DNA from: Candidatus Peregrinibacteria bacterium
GTDB taxonomy: Bacteria > Patescibacteriota > Gracilibacteria > UM-FILTER-43-11
Reading direction: 5' to 3'
NCBI GenBank assembly: GCA_030637565.1
Contig: DAOWGG010000039.1
Coordinates: 1-7,031, forward strand
Length of the DNA stretch: 7,031 nucleotides
Within the stretch, counting starts at the first letter, position 1; each line of letters begins with the position of its first letter. Below are positions 1 to 6,327 of the stretch, piece after piece. The notes under the pieces were generated by a model that was not told the DNA's origin, did not search any database, and saw nothing but the letters and a program-made list of their open reading frames with translations. The translations under genes and the position numbers were made by a program.

Positions 1-685
1 AACTCAAGCATTTTGAAAGTGCAAATGGCTCTGAAATAATACCGAGTAGCTCAAGATTTAGTTCGTCGGATATTTTCTGAAGGGCTCCGTAGTGGTCTAG
101 CGGGGCGAATGAATTAAAGATCGACATTTGAACCTCTTTCCCCTGAAAGCCCATTAGATTGGTCACCTTATATCCATCGATTCTTACATCGACAATTGAG
201 CTGTTGACCAACTTTACATCGATTTCTGGATAGCCCGTTTCTTCACTTAGTTTTTTTCGTATTTCTGCAAAAGACTTCCACTGAAGCTTGTGAACAATAT
301 TCCTTAATTCTGTAATATTAATTTTAGCCTCAGAATCTTCTCGTTTGTAAGACAGGGTTGAAGTTGCCCCTTTAACCAGTTCACCTGAAATCCCCATAAC
401 CAATTGCTGAGGGCTCATATCAGCCTCTTGAGAAGCGATTCGAATGGCTTCTTTAGCGTTCTTAATTACACTGGCAATATCGGTAATGTTATTGTTCTGA
501 AGATCTCCTGGTCTTTGCTTCACTTTTCCAACCCCCCTAATTATTCCACGCTTTCCAATAATCTCTCCGCTCATACTCTGCTTTTCTTCGATATTAAAAA
601 CAATCGCTTTCACGCTTTCCGTGCCCAAGTCGAGGGCAACAATCGCTTTCTCCTGTGGTTTGCGCTTAAAAAATTTAATAATCAT
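1..685 (-). CDS. ftsA: FtsA-like actin-fold cell-division ATPase, N-terminal part (runs off left edge)
   Basis: The frame opens at the ATG at 685 and stays open for 228 codons to the window edge, so only the N-terminal part is present. Seen: a short basic start (IKFFKRK), then the phosphate-1 loop of the actin/Hsp70 fold, ALDLGTESVKAIVF (residues 17-30). Next come a helix-rich stretch, MGISGELVKG (97-106), a NITEL segment (123-127) where FtsA has its inserted SHS2/1C subdomain, and NSSIVDVRIDGYKVTNLMGF (161-180). The last part, with FNSFAP (190-195) and GIISEPFALSKCL (215-227), resembles the return to the main fold. In the family, FtsA tethers FtsZ filaments to the membrane through a C-terminal amphipathic helix, which is outside this window. 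The start overlaps the CYTH stop as ATGA, implying translational coupling. PilM, the type IV pilus relative, is the main alternative. The SHS2-like insert and the MGISG motif favour FtsA, but whether ftsZ follows cannot be seen. Confidence 0.8.
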   Translation of the reverse strand, partial: MIIKFFKRKPQEKAIVALDLGTESVKAIVFNIEEKQSMSGEIIGKRGIIRGVGKVKQRPGDLQNNNITDIASVIKNAKEAIRIASQEADMSPQQLVMGISGELVKGATSTLSYKREDSEAKINITELRNIVHKLQWKSFAEIRKKLSEETGYPEIDVKLVNSSIVDVRIDGYKVTNLMGFQGKEVQMSIFNSFAPLDHYGALQKISDELNLELLGIISEPFALSKCLS

Positions 686-1203
686 TTAACTTTTTCTGTC
701 AGCAGTTGAAGATAAGATCTCTTTTCAAAGTCTTTGGGGCTAAATCCTAACTGAGAGAAGAGCTCTCGTAAAGCCTTTTTCGCTTTGGGGATTTCTGATT
801 TGGAATGAATAATGGTTTCGATCTCCAGGAAATATCCTAATTTTGCTACATTGTGAAGTTCGATCTGAAAGTTTTTGTAGTGATAGTAATCCCCCTTTTT
901 CTGCTTTTTGATAGACAAAGGGATGCCGATTTTCTTAAGAAAATTATGAAACCCAGAGGCGGAAGTCAGTGGGAATTCCATTTCTTGATTGAGCTCAATC
1001 CCCTGTTCCTTTCGACGGTTTTTTATGTTTAATTGGTTTTCCTGATTTTTTTTCCTGACTCTAAGAGAGCGGTTTTTTGAAAAATAATAATAACTGTCTT
1101 TAATATCAACCGCTTCTTTGTGACGAGCGATTTTTTGGATTTCCTTTTTTAGTCTCTGAAAATCCGCCTGCATAAGAGGAACTTTGGCTTCAATTTCGTA
1201 CAT
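682..1203 (-). CDS. CYTH-domain protein (class IV adenylate cyclase / triphosphatase superfamily)
   Basis: A 173-residue protein that is essentially one CYTH domain. Seen: the diagnostic ExExK signature at the very start (EIEAK, residues 3-7), a basic strand SLRVRKK (46-52) that would line the triphosphate tunnel, an acidic strand EMEF (74-77), LGYFLEIET (122-130) matching the family's LGxFxEIE strand, and a closing SYLQLL segment (163-168). Length fits single-domain CyaB-like members. Known for the family: these tunnel-fold proteins bind triphosphorylated substrates with divalent metal and include class IV adenylate cyclases, thiamine triphosphatases and inorganic triphosphatases. The sequence alone does not say which activity this one has. 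An oddity is His117 where many members have an acidic residue (the LDxVxxLG segment). Its ATG is 3 bases after the purA stop and its TGA overlaps the next start, so it is expressed with purA and the FtsA-like gene. Confidence 0.85.
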   Translation of the reverse strand: MYEIEAKVPLMQADFQRLKKEIQKIARHKEAVDIKDSYYYFSKNRSLRVRKKNQENQLNIKNRRKEQGIELNQEMEFPLTSASGFHNFLKKIGIPLSIKKQKKGDYYHYKNFQIELHNVAKLGYFLEIETIIHSKSEIPKAKKALRELFSQLGFSPKDFEKRSYLQLLTEKVK

Positions 1204-1206
1204 AAT

Positions 1207-2523
1207 TTAGCGATAAATCATTTCATCCCGATGAACTCCCACTCCGATAAAATTAATGGGGGTTTCAACTAATTCCTCTACTTTTTTCACATAAGCTTTG
1301 GCATTCTCAGGAAGCTCCTCAAAGGTTTTAGCTTTACTGATATCCTCTGTCCATCCTTCCATTTCAATGTATTCCACTTCTACGTTTTCAAAATCTTTGA
1401 GAGAAAAAGGAATGTAATCGGTTTTTTCTCCGTTTAGCTTGTAGCCGACAGCCACTTTAATGGGGGTAATTCCTGTTAGAACATCCAACTTTGTCATGTT
1501 TATGCTAGTGAGCCCATTGAGCATAACCGCTTCTTTTACAACGATTGTATCGAGCCAGCCACAACGACGAGGTCGACCGGTGGTTGCTCCGTACTCAGCT
1601 CCTTGTTCTCTTAACATTTCCGCTTCTTTGAGTGGTAATTCGGAGGGGAAAGGGCCTTCACCCACACGAGTGGTATATGCTTTCATGATTCCAATCACGT
1701 TGGTGATTTTATTAGGGCCAATTCCAAGGCCTGTACTTACGCCACCACTGGTGGTGTTGGACGAAGTAACGTAAGGATAAGTTCCATGATCGATATCTAA
1801 ATGAGTTCCCTGAGCTCCTTCGGCAAGCACTGTTTTACCTTCTTTGTAGCTTTCGTTGATATATTTAGCGGTGTTGTCGATAAAAGGCTCAATGGATTCA
1901 ATGGCGTCTTTGTAATAATTGATTTCTTGCTCAATATCCAATTCAAAACCGTATACTTTCATATGACGTTCAGCATTGGCGCGAAATTTTTCTGCAAAAT
2001 GATCAAAGTCTAATAAATCCCCCACTCGAATACCAATTCGAGAAGCTTTGTCGGTGTAGCAAGGTCCAATTCCTCGCTTGGTGGTTCCAACTTTACTGTC
2101 TCCCTTTCGATCCTCCTGAATTCCATCGATGGTTTTGTGATAAGAAAGCAGTAAATGAGCACGGTCGCTGATTTTAAGCTTTCCGTGAATATTAACCCCC
2201 TTCTCTTTAAGCATGCTAATTTCTTCGAATAATGTCGGAATTTCCACCACGGCTCCATTTCCAATCACACACATTTTCCCCTCATGAAGAACCCCCGATG
2301 GCATAAGGTGGAAAACGAACTTTTTAGATTCCCCTCCTTCCTTTACCACAATGGTGTGCCCCGCATTAGCGCCACCCGCACAGCGAGCGATTATATCGTA
2401 ATGCTGAGAAAGTATATCGACCAATTTACCTTTTCCTTCATCTCCCCATTGGCTTCCAGCAATGTAAATAACCTGACCAAGCTTCTCAGTGAGTTCTGCT
2501 TCGTTTTTTATTGAAAGTGTCAT
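1207..2523 (-). CDS. purA: Adenylosuccinate synthetase
   Basis: Catalyses GTP-dependent joining of IMP and aspartate to adenylosuccinate, the first committed step from IMP to AMP, in the cytoplasm. The 438-residue protein matches the family throughout. Seen: the QWGDEGKGK phosphate loop (25-33) with the catalytic Asp28, NAGHT (53-57) with catalytic His56, GTTKRGIGP (146-154), AEGAQGTHLDIDHGTYP (234-250), TTGRPRRCGWLD (314-325) and the guanine-recognition TKLD (344-347). All expected catalytic residues are present and the protein ends normally. The start at 2523 gives about 15 more residues before the first strand than the E. coli enzyme has, and no other ATG lies between it and the conserved core, so I keep it. 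It is probably first in a unit with the CYTH and FtsA-like genes, driven by a promoter-like sequence just upstream. No good ribosome-binding site is visible. Confidence 0.97.
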   Translation of the reverse strand: MTLSIKNEAELTEKLGQVIYIAGSQWGDEGKGKLVDILSQHYDIIARCAGGANAGHTIVVKEGGESKKFVFHLMPSGVLHEGKMCVIGNGAVVEIPTLFEEISMLKEKGVNIHGKLKISDRAHLLLSYHKTIDGIQEDRKGDSKVGTTKRGIGPCYTDKASRIGIRVGDLLDFDHFAEKFRANAERHMKVYGFELDIEQEINYYKDAIESIEPFIDNTAKYINESYKEGKTVLAEGAQGTHLDIDHGTYPYVTSSNTTSGGVSTGLGIGPNKITNVIGIMKAYTTRVGEGPFPSELPLKEAEMLREQGAEYGATTGRPRRCGWLDTIVVKEAVMLNGLTSINMTKLDVLTGITPIKVAVGYKLNGEKTDYIPFSLKDFENVEVEYIEMEGWTEDISKAKTFEELPENAKAYVKKVEELVETPINFIGVGVHRDEMIYR

Positions 2524-2556
2524 TGAATGATTGGTGATTTTTTAGAGACCTTGATC

Positions 2557-2585
2557 AGAGTATCAAAGGGGTAAGATGAAGTCAA
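2557..2585 (-). promoter_or_regulatory. Candidate sigma70 promoter for purA
   Basis: Reading the minus strand, TTGACT (2585-2580, five of six bases of the -35 consensus) is followed by exactly 17 bases and then TACTCT (2562-2557) at the -10 position, which matches only three of six bases. A shifted -10, GATACT, fits better in sequence but leaves a 15-base spacer. Transcription would start near 2550, giving a leader of roughly 27 bases before the purA ATG. It lies in the largest gene-free gap of the window, which supports a promoter there. Predicted from sequence only. Confidence 0.5.
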
Positions 2586-2589
2586 ATTC

Positions 2590-2607
2590 CATAATTATAA
2601 AATTATG
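2590..2607. promoter_or_regulatory. AT-rich palindrome upstream of purA promoter
   Basis: CATAATT (2590-2596) and AATTATG (2601-2607) form a perfect 7-bp inverted repeat around a 4-base centre (ATAA). It sits 4 bases upstream of the candidate -35 box, where an operator, an activator site or an AT-rich UP-like element would be placed. In an AT-rich gap such palindromes can arise by chance, so its regulatory role is inference. Confidence 0.35.
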
Positions 2608-2642
2608 ATTCGCTTCAATTATTGTACATTTAAATAGCGGGT

Positions 2643-2676
2643 GGTGGTTTTTCGCACTCGTTCATCGGTGGTTTTT
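2643..2676. repeat. Tandemly placed 10-bp direct repeat after maf
   Basis: GGTGGTTTTT occurs at 2643-2652 and again at 2667-2676, 24 bases apart start to start. The second copy touches the maf stop codon. On the minus strand the copies read AAAAACCACC. There is no hairpin followed by a U-run, so this is not a recognisable intrinsic terminator for maf. It could be a binding site pair or chance. Confidence 0.4.
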
Positions 2677-3248
2677 TAATTAGAAAAATTAATGGATGTC
2701 ATAAACTTTTTCATCAACCCTACCGGCAGTCCCACCACATTCCAATAATCCCCTTCTGTTTTTATAATCCACTCCCCTGCTGTGCCTTCAATCGTCATAG
2801 CACCAGAACTTTCTTTCCATTCATCCAATTCAAGATAATTTTCGATTTCTTCATCGGTTACTTTTCGGAAGAATAATCGAGTGACTTCGAAACCAACGAG
2901 TTCCTTTTTTTTCGATTCATTCACCAGGGCTAGCCCTGAAAAGACATCGCAATAAGCATTATTGAAGCGATTTAAAGTGTCTCTGGCATCCTCTTTATTT
3001 TCTGGCTTTAGACATATTTTTCCATCAGAACTGACGACAATCGTGTCGCAGCCGATCACCCAACTTTTAGGATGGGTTTTGGCAATTTCCTGAGCCTTTC
3101 TTAGCGCAATGCTTTTAACGATCATTTCTGGTGCCTCATGACCATCGTGATGTTCATCAATATGAGCGGGAATCACCTCGAAGTTCAAATTCATGTCTTC
3201 GAGGATACGCTTTCGTTGGGGACTCTTAGAGGCGAGGATTAATTTCAT
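2676..3248 (-). CDS. maf: Maf/Ham1-superfamily nucleotide pyrophosphatase (septum-inhibitor Maf)
   Basis: Maf proteins hydrolyse non-canonical or pyrimidine nucleoside triphosphates to monophosphates, and in Bacillus subtilis overexpression blocks septation. I start the gene at the ATG at 3248 (190 residues), which puts the family's opening MKLILASKSPQRKRIL at residue 1. The frame extends 10 codons further to an ATG at 3278, but that codon lies inside a palindromic repeat and the extra residues match nothing in the family. Seen: the ASKSPQR phosphate-binding start (6-12), VIGCDTIV (64-71) with the likely catalytic Asp68, LKPENKEDA (80-88), and EGTAGEWIIKTEGDYWNVVGLP (154-175). The stretch NNAYCDVFSG (96-105) aligns with the usual SGxxHxVxTG, so the customary His is Cys here. 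The specificity segment GAMTIEG (149-155) is not clearly dTTP-type or m7GTP-type. No near Shine-Dalgarno; an AAAGGGG lies about 18 bases upstream. Confidence 0.93.
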   Translation of the reverse strand: MKLILASKSPQRKRILEDMNLNFEVIPAHIDEHHDGHEAPEMIVKSIALRKAQEIAKTHPKSWVIGCDTIVVSSDGKICLKPENKEDARDTLNRFNNAYCDVFSGLALVNESKKKELVGFEVTRLFFRKVTDEEIENYLELDEWKESSGAMTIEGTAGEWIIKTEGDYWNVVGLPVGLMKKFMTSINFSN

Positions 3249-3270
3249 TATAATTACAATTTGCGTCCCC

Positions 3271-3334
3271 TTTGTCATTCCCGCGGAGGCGGGAATCTAT
3301 TATATGGATCCTGAAACGAGTTCAGGATGACAAA
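3271..3334. repeat. 64-bp REP-like double-hairpin repeat with inverted ends
   Basis: The ends are an exact 8-bp inverted repeat, TTTGTCAT (3271-3278) and ATGACAAA (3327-3334). Inside are two separate hairpins: ATTCCCGC/GCGGGAAT (3277-3284 with 3289-3296, 4-base loop) and ATCCTGAA/TTCAGGAT (3308-3315 with 3321-3328, 5-base loop), joined by an AT-rich linker of 11 bases. Short palindromes of these two styles (TCATTCCCGC...GCGGGAATCTA and TCATCCTGAAC...TTCAGGATC) recur as dispersed intergenic repeats in many bacteria, so this is most likely a REPIN-like or MITE-like mobile remnant. Only one copy is in the window. Neither hairpin is followed by a U-run, so it is not a standard terminator, though it could stabilise the 3' end of the protease mRNA. 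Confidence 0.75.
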
Positions 3335-3352
3335 AGGAGAGAGAGAAACGAC

Positions 3353-5050
3353 TTATTTTAATTTATTAATTTCCTGAATCGCGCGATTGAGCTGATTATC
3401 CTCCGTTTCTGAATCTCGGGCAATAACGGTGATATTTGGAGTGACTCCATTATCTTGAATGCTGTTTCTGTCTGGAGTTAACCACTCGGCCACTGTTATC
3501 TTTAAACTTGAATTATCTCCGAAATAGTTCACTTCCTGAACGGTTCCTTTTCCGTAACTGGTTTCTCCAACAAGTGTAGCAACGTCATATTCTTTTAGTG
3601 CTCCTGCGACAATTTCAGAAGCGGATGCACTCCCCTTGTTGATTAGTACAACCATTGGATACTCAGAAAGCTCTCCCTCTCCACTGGTGTGCTGTGTGTA
3701 GCTGAAATAATTATATTTAATATGAACGGCATCAGACCCTTTTGGGAGCATGAAGTTAAGAATCCCGACTGCCGCATCCAATAATCCCCCTGGATTATCC
3801 CTCATGTCTAAAATGACCCCTTTTATTTTTGGATTCTGACTGATGATCTCAACTACTTCTTGGAATTCGTTTACAGCGGTTTGACCAAAACTGGTCAGCT
3901 GAATATGCATAATGTCGTCGTTTCCAATCACTTCATATTCAACCGCTTTAATATGGATAAGGTCTCGAACTACTGAAATGGTGAGTGTTTGAGTTCCTCG
4001 TCGAACGGTTATTTTTACCGTAGTCCCCTTTGGTCCTTTGATTCGACCCACTACGTCGTAAAGTGATTCACCTGACACATCCACGCCATCCACTTTTTTA
4101 ACAATATCTCCTGCTTTAATACCCGCTTCGTAAGCAGGTCCGTCTTTGATGGGTGAAATAATAACTACCTCCTTGTCATCGTTCAAACCTATATAAGTTC
4201 CAATCCCTTCAAATTCTCCATCAATATCGTCGTTGAAAATCTTATTATCCTCTGCGTCCATAAAGGAGCTATAGGGGTCATTCAACGATTCAACCAAAGC
4301 TTTTATGGCCATCTCAGACATCACATTGGAATCCACACGATCTTTGTCGTAAAAGCTAGAGTTGATTAAATCCCATGAATTCACCACCTTTTTTAACTGA
4401 GTAGGCAGGTTATTTGAATTTGATCCAGAATTTGGTGCCCGAAGATCAATCATATCCATTTGGAAGATCATATCAGCAGCCATGATCCTACTCATTCGTT
4501 TGTATAAACCAAAGTAATCATTTCTTTCCGGCTGAACAATCCCAAGGCCAATGGCTCGCATCACCAACGCCTGATTCCGTGTGTTATTTTTTACATCGGT
4601 GTAAGGAATGGGGCCAACATGACGACGAGGAATGGGGATACTTTTAGAATGAAAAGTGAGCTCAAGTGCCTCCGCCTTTGTTAGCTTTTTGTATGGATCG
4701 ACTTTTCTCTCTCTTTCATCCAATATCCCCAACGTAATCGCTTCCTGAAAATAAGGGGAATACCAAGCGTTGTTTCTCGTGTCCTCAAAAGGAAGGTTAA
4801 CATTTTGACCTCTCTTAAAATCAGGTGAATTGAGCAGTACTAAATATTTGATAAATTCTGCCTTTGAGATGAGAATATCGGGTCTAAAAAGCCTTGTTTC
4901 CCGAAAAACGTCATTCCTTCGAAGGTATTCTACTGAATAGTAATAAGGCGAAGTGTGATGAACGTCGTCGTAAGCAAAGGTGCTCGCTGATGGAATAAGG
5001 AGAAGGCTTATTAGGACACTTAAAATCAGTCTTTTAAATAGTAATTTCAT
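3353..5050 (-). CDS. Exported S41-family C-terminal processing protease with N-terminal SLH repeats and PDZ domain
   Basis: A 565-residue secreted serine protease of the CtpA/Prc type. Seen in order: signal peptide (basic KLLFKR, hydrophobic core about 8-20, likely cleavage after TFA at 26); three S-layer-homology repeats at about 31-72, 88-134 (FEDTRNNAWYSPYFQEA) and 150-198 (YTDVKNNTRNQAL); an Asn/Ser-rich linker (206-216); the helical S41 lead-in with LNDPYSSFM (256-264); a PDZ domain about 280-362 (GIGTYIG, AGIKAGDIV); and the peptidase core about 380-545. The catalytic residues are Ser476 in GSASASEI, Lys501 and Gln505 in GKGTVQ, with the same 25- and 4-residue spacings as in known CtpB/Prc enzymes. 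LDMRDNPGGLL (414-424) is also typical. SLH repeats normally bind secondary cell-wall polymers, so the enzyme is probably held at the surface. It begins 29 bases after glyA. Targets are unknown. Confidence 0.94.
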   Translation of the reverse strand: MKLLFKRLILSVLISLLLIPSASTFAYDDVHHTSPYYYSVEYLRRNDVFRETRLFRPDILISKAEFIKYLVLLNSPDFKRGQNVNLPFEDTRNNAWYSPYFQEAITLGILDERERKVDPYKKLTKAEALELTFHSKSIPIPRRHVGPIPYTDVKNNTRNQALVMRAIGLGIVQPERNDYFGLYKRMSRIMAADMIFQMDMIDLRAPNSGSNSNNLPTQLKKVVNSWDLINSSFYDKDRVDSNVMSEMAIKALVESLNDPYSSFMDAEDNKIFNDDIDGEFEGIGTYIGLNDDKEVVIISPIKDGPAYEAGIKAGDIVKKVDGVDVSGESLYDVVGRIKGPKGTTVKITVRRGTQTLTISVVRDLIHIKAVEYEVIGNDDIMHIQLTSFGQTAVNEFQEVVEIISQNPKIKGVILDMRDNPGGLLDAAVGILNFMLPKGSDAVHIKYNYFSYTQHTSGEGELSEYPMVVLINKGSASASEIVAGALKEYDVATLVGETSYGKGTVQEVNYFGDNSSLKITVAEWLTPDRNSIQDNGVTPNITVIARDSETEDNQLNRAIQEINKLK

Positions 5051-5079
5051 GAGCTAGTGGATTATGGGTTTTATAAAGG

Positions 5080-6327
5080 TTATATCTTAATACCAGGAAC
5101 AGGGAATTGATGACACATCGCTTCCACCTCTTCCTTAATAGAGTTGAGATTATTTTGATCTTCTGAATTTTGAATGGCTCTATCCATCCATTCAGCAATT
5201 TTTTCCATCTCCCCCTCTCTCATTCCGCGAGTGGTTACCGCTGGAGTTCCCATTCGGATACCGGATGGATCGAATGGAGATCGTGGATCGTTTGGGATAG
5301 TATTTTTATTCAAGGTGATTCCCACGGCGTCGAGCGCGTTTTGTGCGAGTTTTCCAGAAATATCTTTATTGGTTAAATCGGCGAGGATTAAATGAGTGTC
5401 GGTTCCGTCGGATACTAATTTAAACCCTCTTTTTTTCAATTCTTCCGCCAAATGATGAGCGTTCTTTTTTATCTGAAGCGCGTATTCTTTAAATTCAGGC
5501 TGAAGTGCTTCTTTAAAGGCAATTGCCTTTCCAGCAATGGCATGTTCGTGTGGCCCGCCCTGAAGACCTGGGAATACCGCTCGATCAATGTCTTTTGCGA
5601 ATTTTTCTTTACACATAATTATTGCCCCTCGTGGCCCTCGCAGTGTTTTATGAGTGGTTGTCATTACAACATCAAAGTAAGGAACAGGTGATTCAAGCAC
5701 CCCTCCGGCGATCAGACCAGCGGTATGAGAAATGTCAGCCATCGAGATTGCTCCCACCTCATCGGCAATTTCCTTAAAGCGTTTCCAGTCGATGTCTCGT
5801 GGATAGGCAGTGAAGCCCGCTACGATCATTTTAGGGCGTTGTTCTTTGGCCATTTCATAAACTTCATCCATGTCTAAATAACCGGTTTCTTCATTCACAC
5901 CGTATTGTATAAAGTTGTAGGCCTTTCCAGAAAAAGCGATGGGAAGACCGTGAGTGATATGTCCGCCATGATCTAACTTTAGCCCCATGACGGTGTCACC
6001 GAATTCAAGCAGTGCAAAGTAAATCGCCGTGTTGGCTGGCGAACCGGAATAAGGCTGAACATTTGCGTGTTCGGCTCCAAATAGTTCTTTCGCTCGTTCG
6101 ATTGCTAAATTTTCAATTACATCGATATTCTCCTGACCTCCATAATAACGTTTTCCTGGATACCCTTCAGAATATTTATTGGTCAAAATAGAGCCACAAG
6201 CTTCTAGTACTGCCTCGGATACATAATTTTCAGATGGAATCAATTCCACCCCCTCCATTTGCCGCTCCCCTTCTTTCTTCATTGCCTCAAATAATTCAGG
6301 ATCCTGATTTTTGATATGATCGTACAT
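5080..6327 (-). CDS. glyA: Serine hydroxymethyltransferase
   Basis: PLP enzyme converting serine and tetrahydrofolate to glycine and 5,10-methylene-tetrahydrofolate, the main one-carbon source for purine, thymidylate and formyl-Met synthesis. The 415 residues match the usual length. Seen: [10 protein letters not shown] (28-37), [14 protein letters not shown] (51-64) with Glu54, PLP-stacking region GGHITHG (121-127), DISHTAGL (198-205) with Asp198 and His201, the PLP lysine Lys227 in [12 protein letters not shown], and carboxylate-binding Arg358 in GIRMGTP. Small departures from the common pattern are YYGGQE for YYGGCE, GSPAN for SGAQAN-like, and DISH for DMAH; none removes a catalytic group. 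The ATG at 6327 lies 32 bases inside the upstream cyclo-ligase gene. The N-terminal helix (DPELFEAM) aligns with the E. coli protein from there, so the overlap is probably real. No Shine-Dalgarno is visible, so translational coupling is likely. Confidence 0.97.
   Translation of the reverse strand: MYDHIKNQDPELFEAMKKEGERQMEGVELIPSENYVSEAVLEACGSILTNKYSEGYPGKRYYGGQENIDVIENLAIERAKELFGAEHANVQPYSGSPANTAIYFALLEFGDTVMGLKLDHGGHITHGLPIAFSGKAYNFIQYGVNEETGYLDMDEVYEMAKEQRPKMIVAGFTAYPRDIDWKRFKEIADEVGAISMADISHTAGLIAGGVLESPVPYFDVVMTTTHKTLRGPRGAIIMCKEKFAKDIDRAVFPGLQGGPHEHAIAGKAIAFKEALQPEFKEYALQIKKNAHHLAEELKKRGFKLVSDGTDTHLILADLTNKDISGKLAQNALDAVGITLNKNTIPNDPRSPFDPSGIRMGTPAVTTRGMREGEMEKIAEWMDRAIQNSEDQNNLNSIKEEVEAMCHQFPVPGIKI

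Noticed and set aside
404..709. Plus-strand open frame of 101 codons
   Set aside because: It lies antisense to the FtsA-like gene, whose minus-strand translation has clear family motifs; the plus product has no recognisable domain.
1460..2514. Several plus-strand frames (1460-1774, 1801-2013, 2284-2514) and a minus frame at 2010-2264
   Set aside because: All fall within purA in other frames, and purA is conserved from end to end.
2524..2675. Purine riboswitch or other structured leader before purA
   Set aside because: The likely leader is only about 27 bases and I see no aptamer-like pairing in the gap beyond the small AT palindrome.
3277..3328. The hairpins as a Rho-independent terminator of the protease gene
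   Set aside because: Neither stem is followed by a run of T on either strand; the inverted ends fit a repeat element better.
3336..3346. Short (GA)n run just after the protease gene
   Set aside because: About five dinucleotide units outside coding sequence; too short to support a functional or phase-variable claim.
5170..5691. Plus-strand frames opposite glyA
   Set aside because: They are shadows of glyA, lack family motifs, and overlap each other in different frames.
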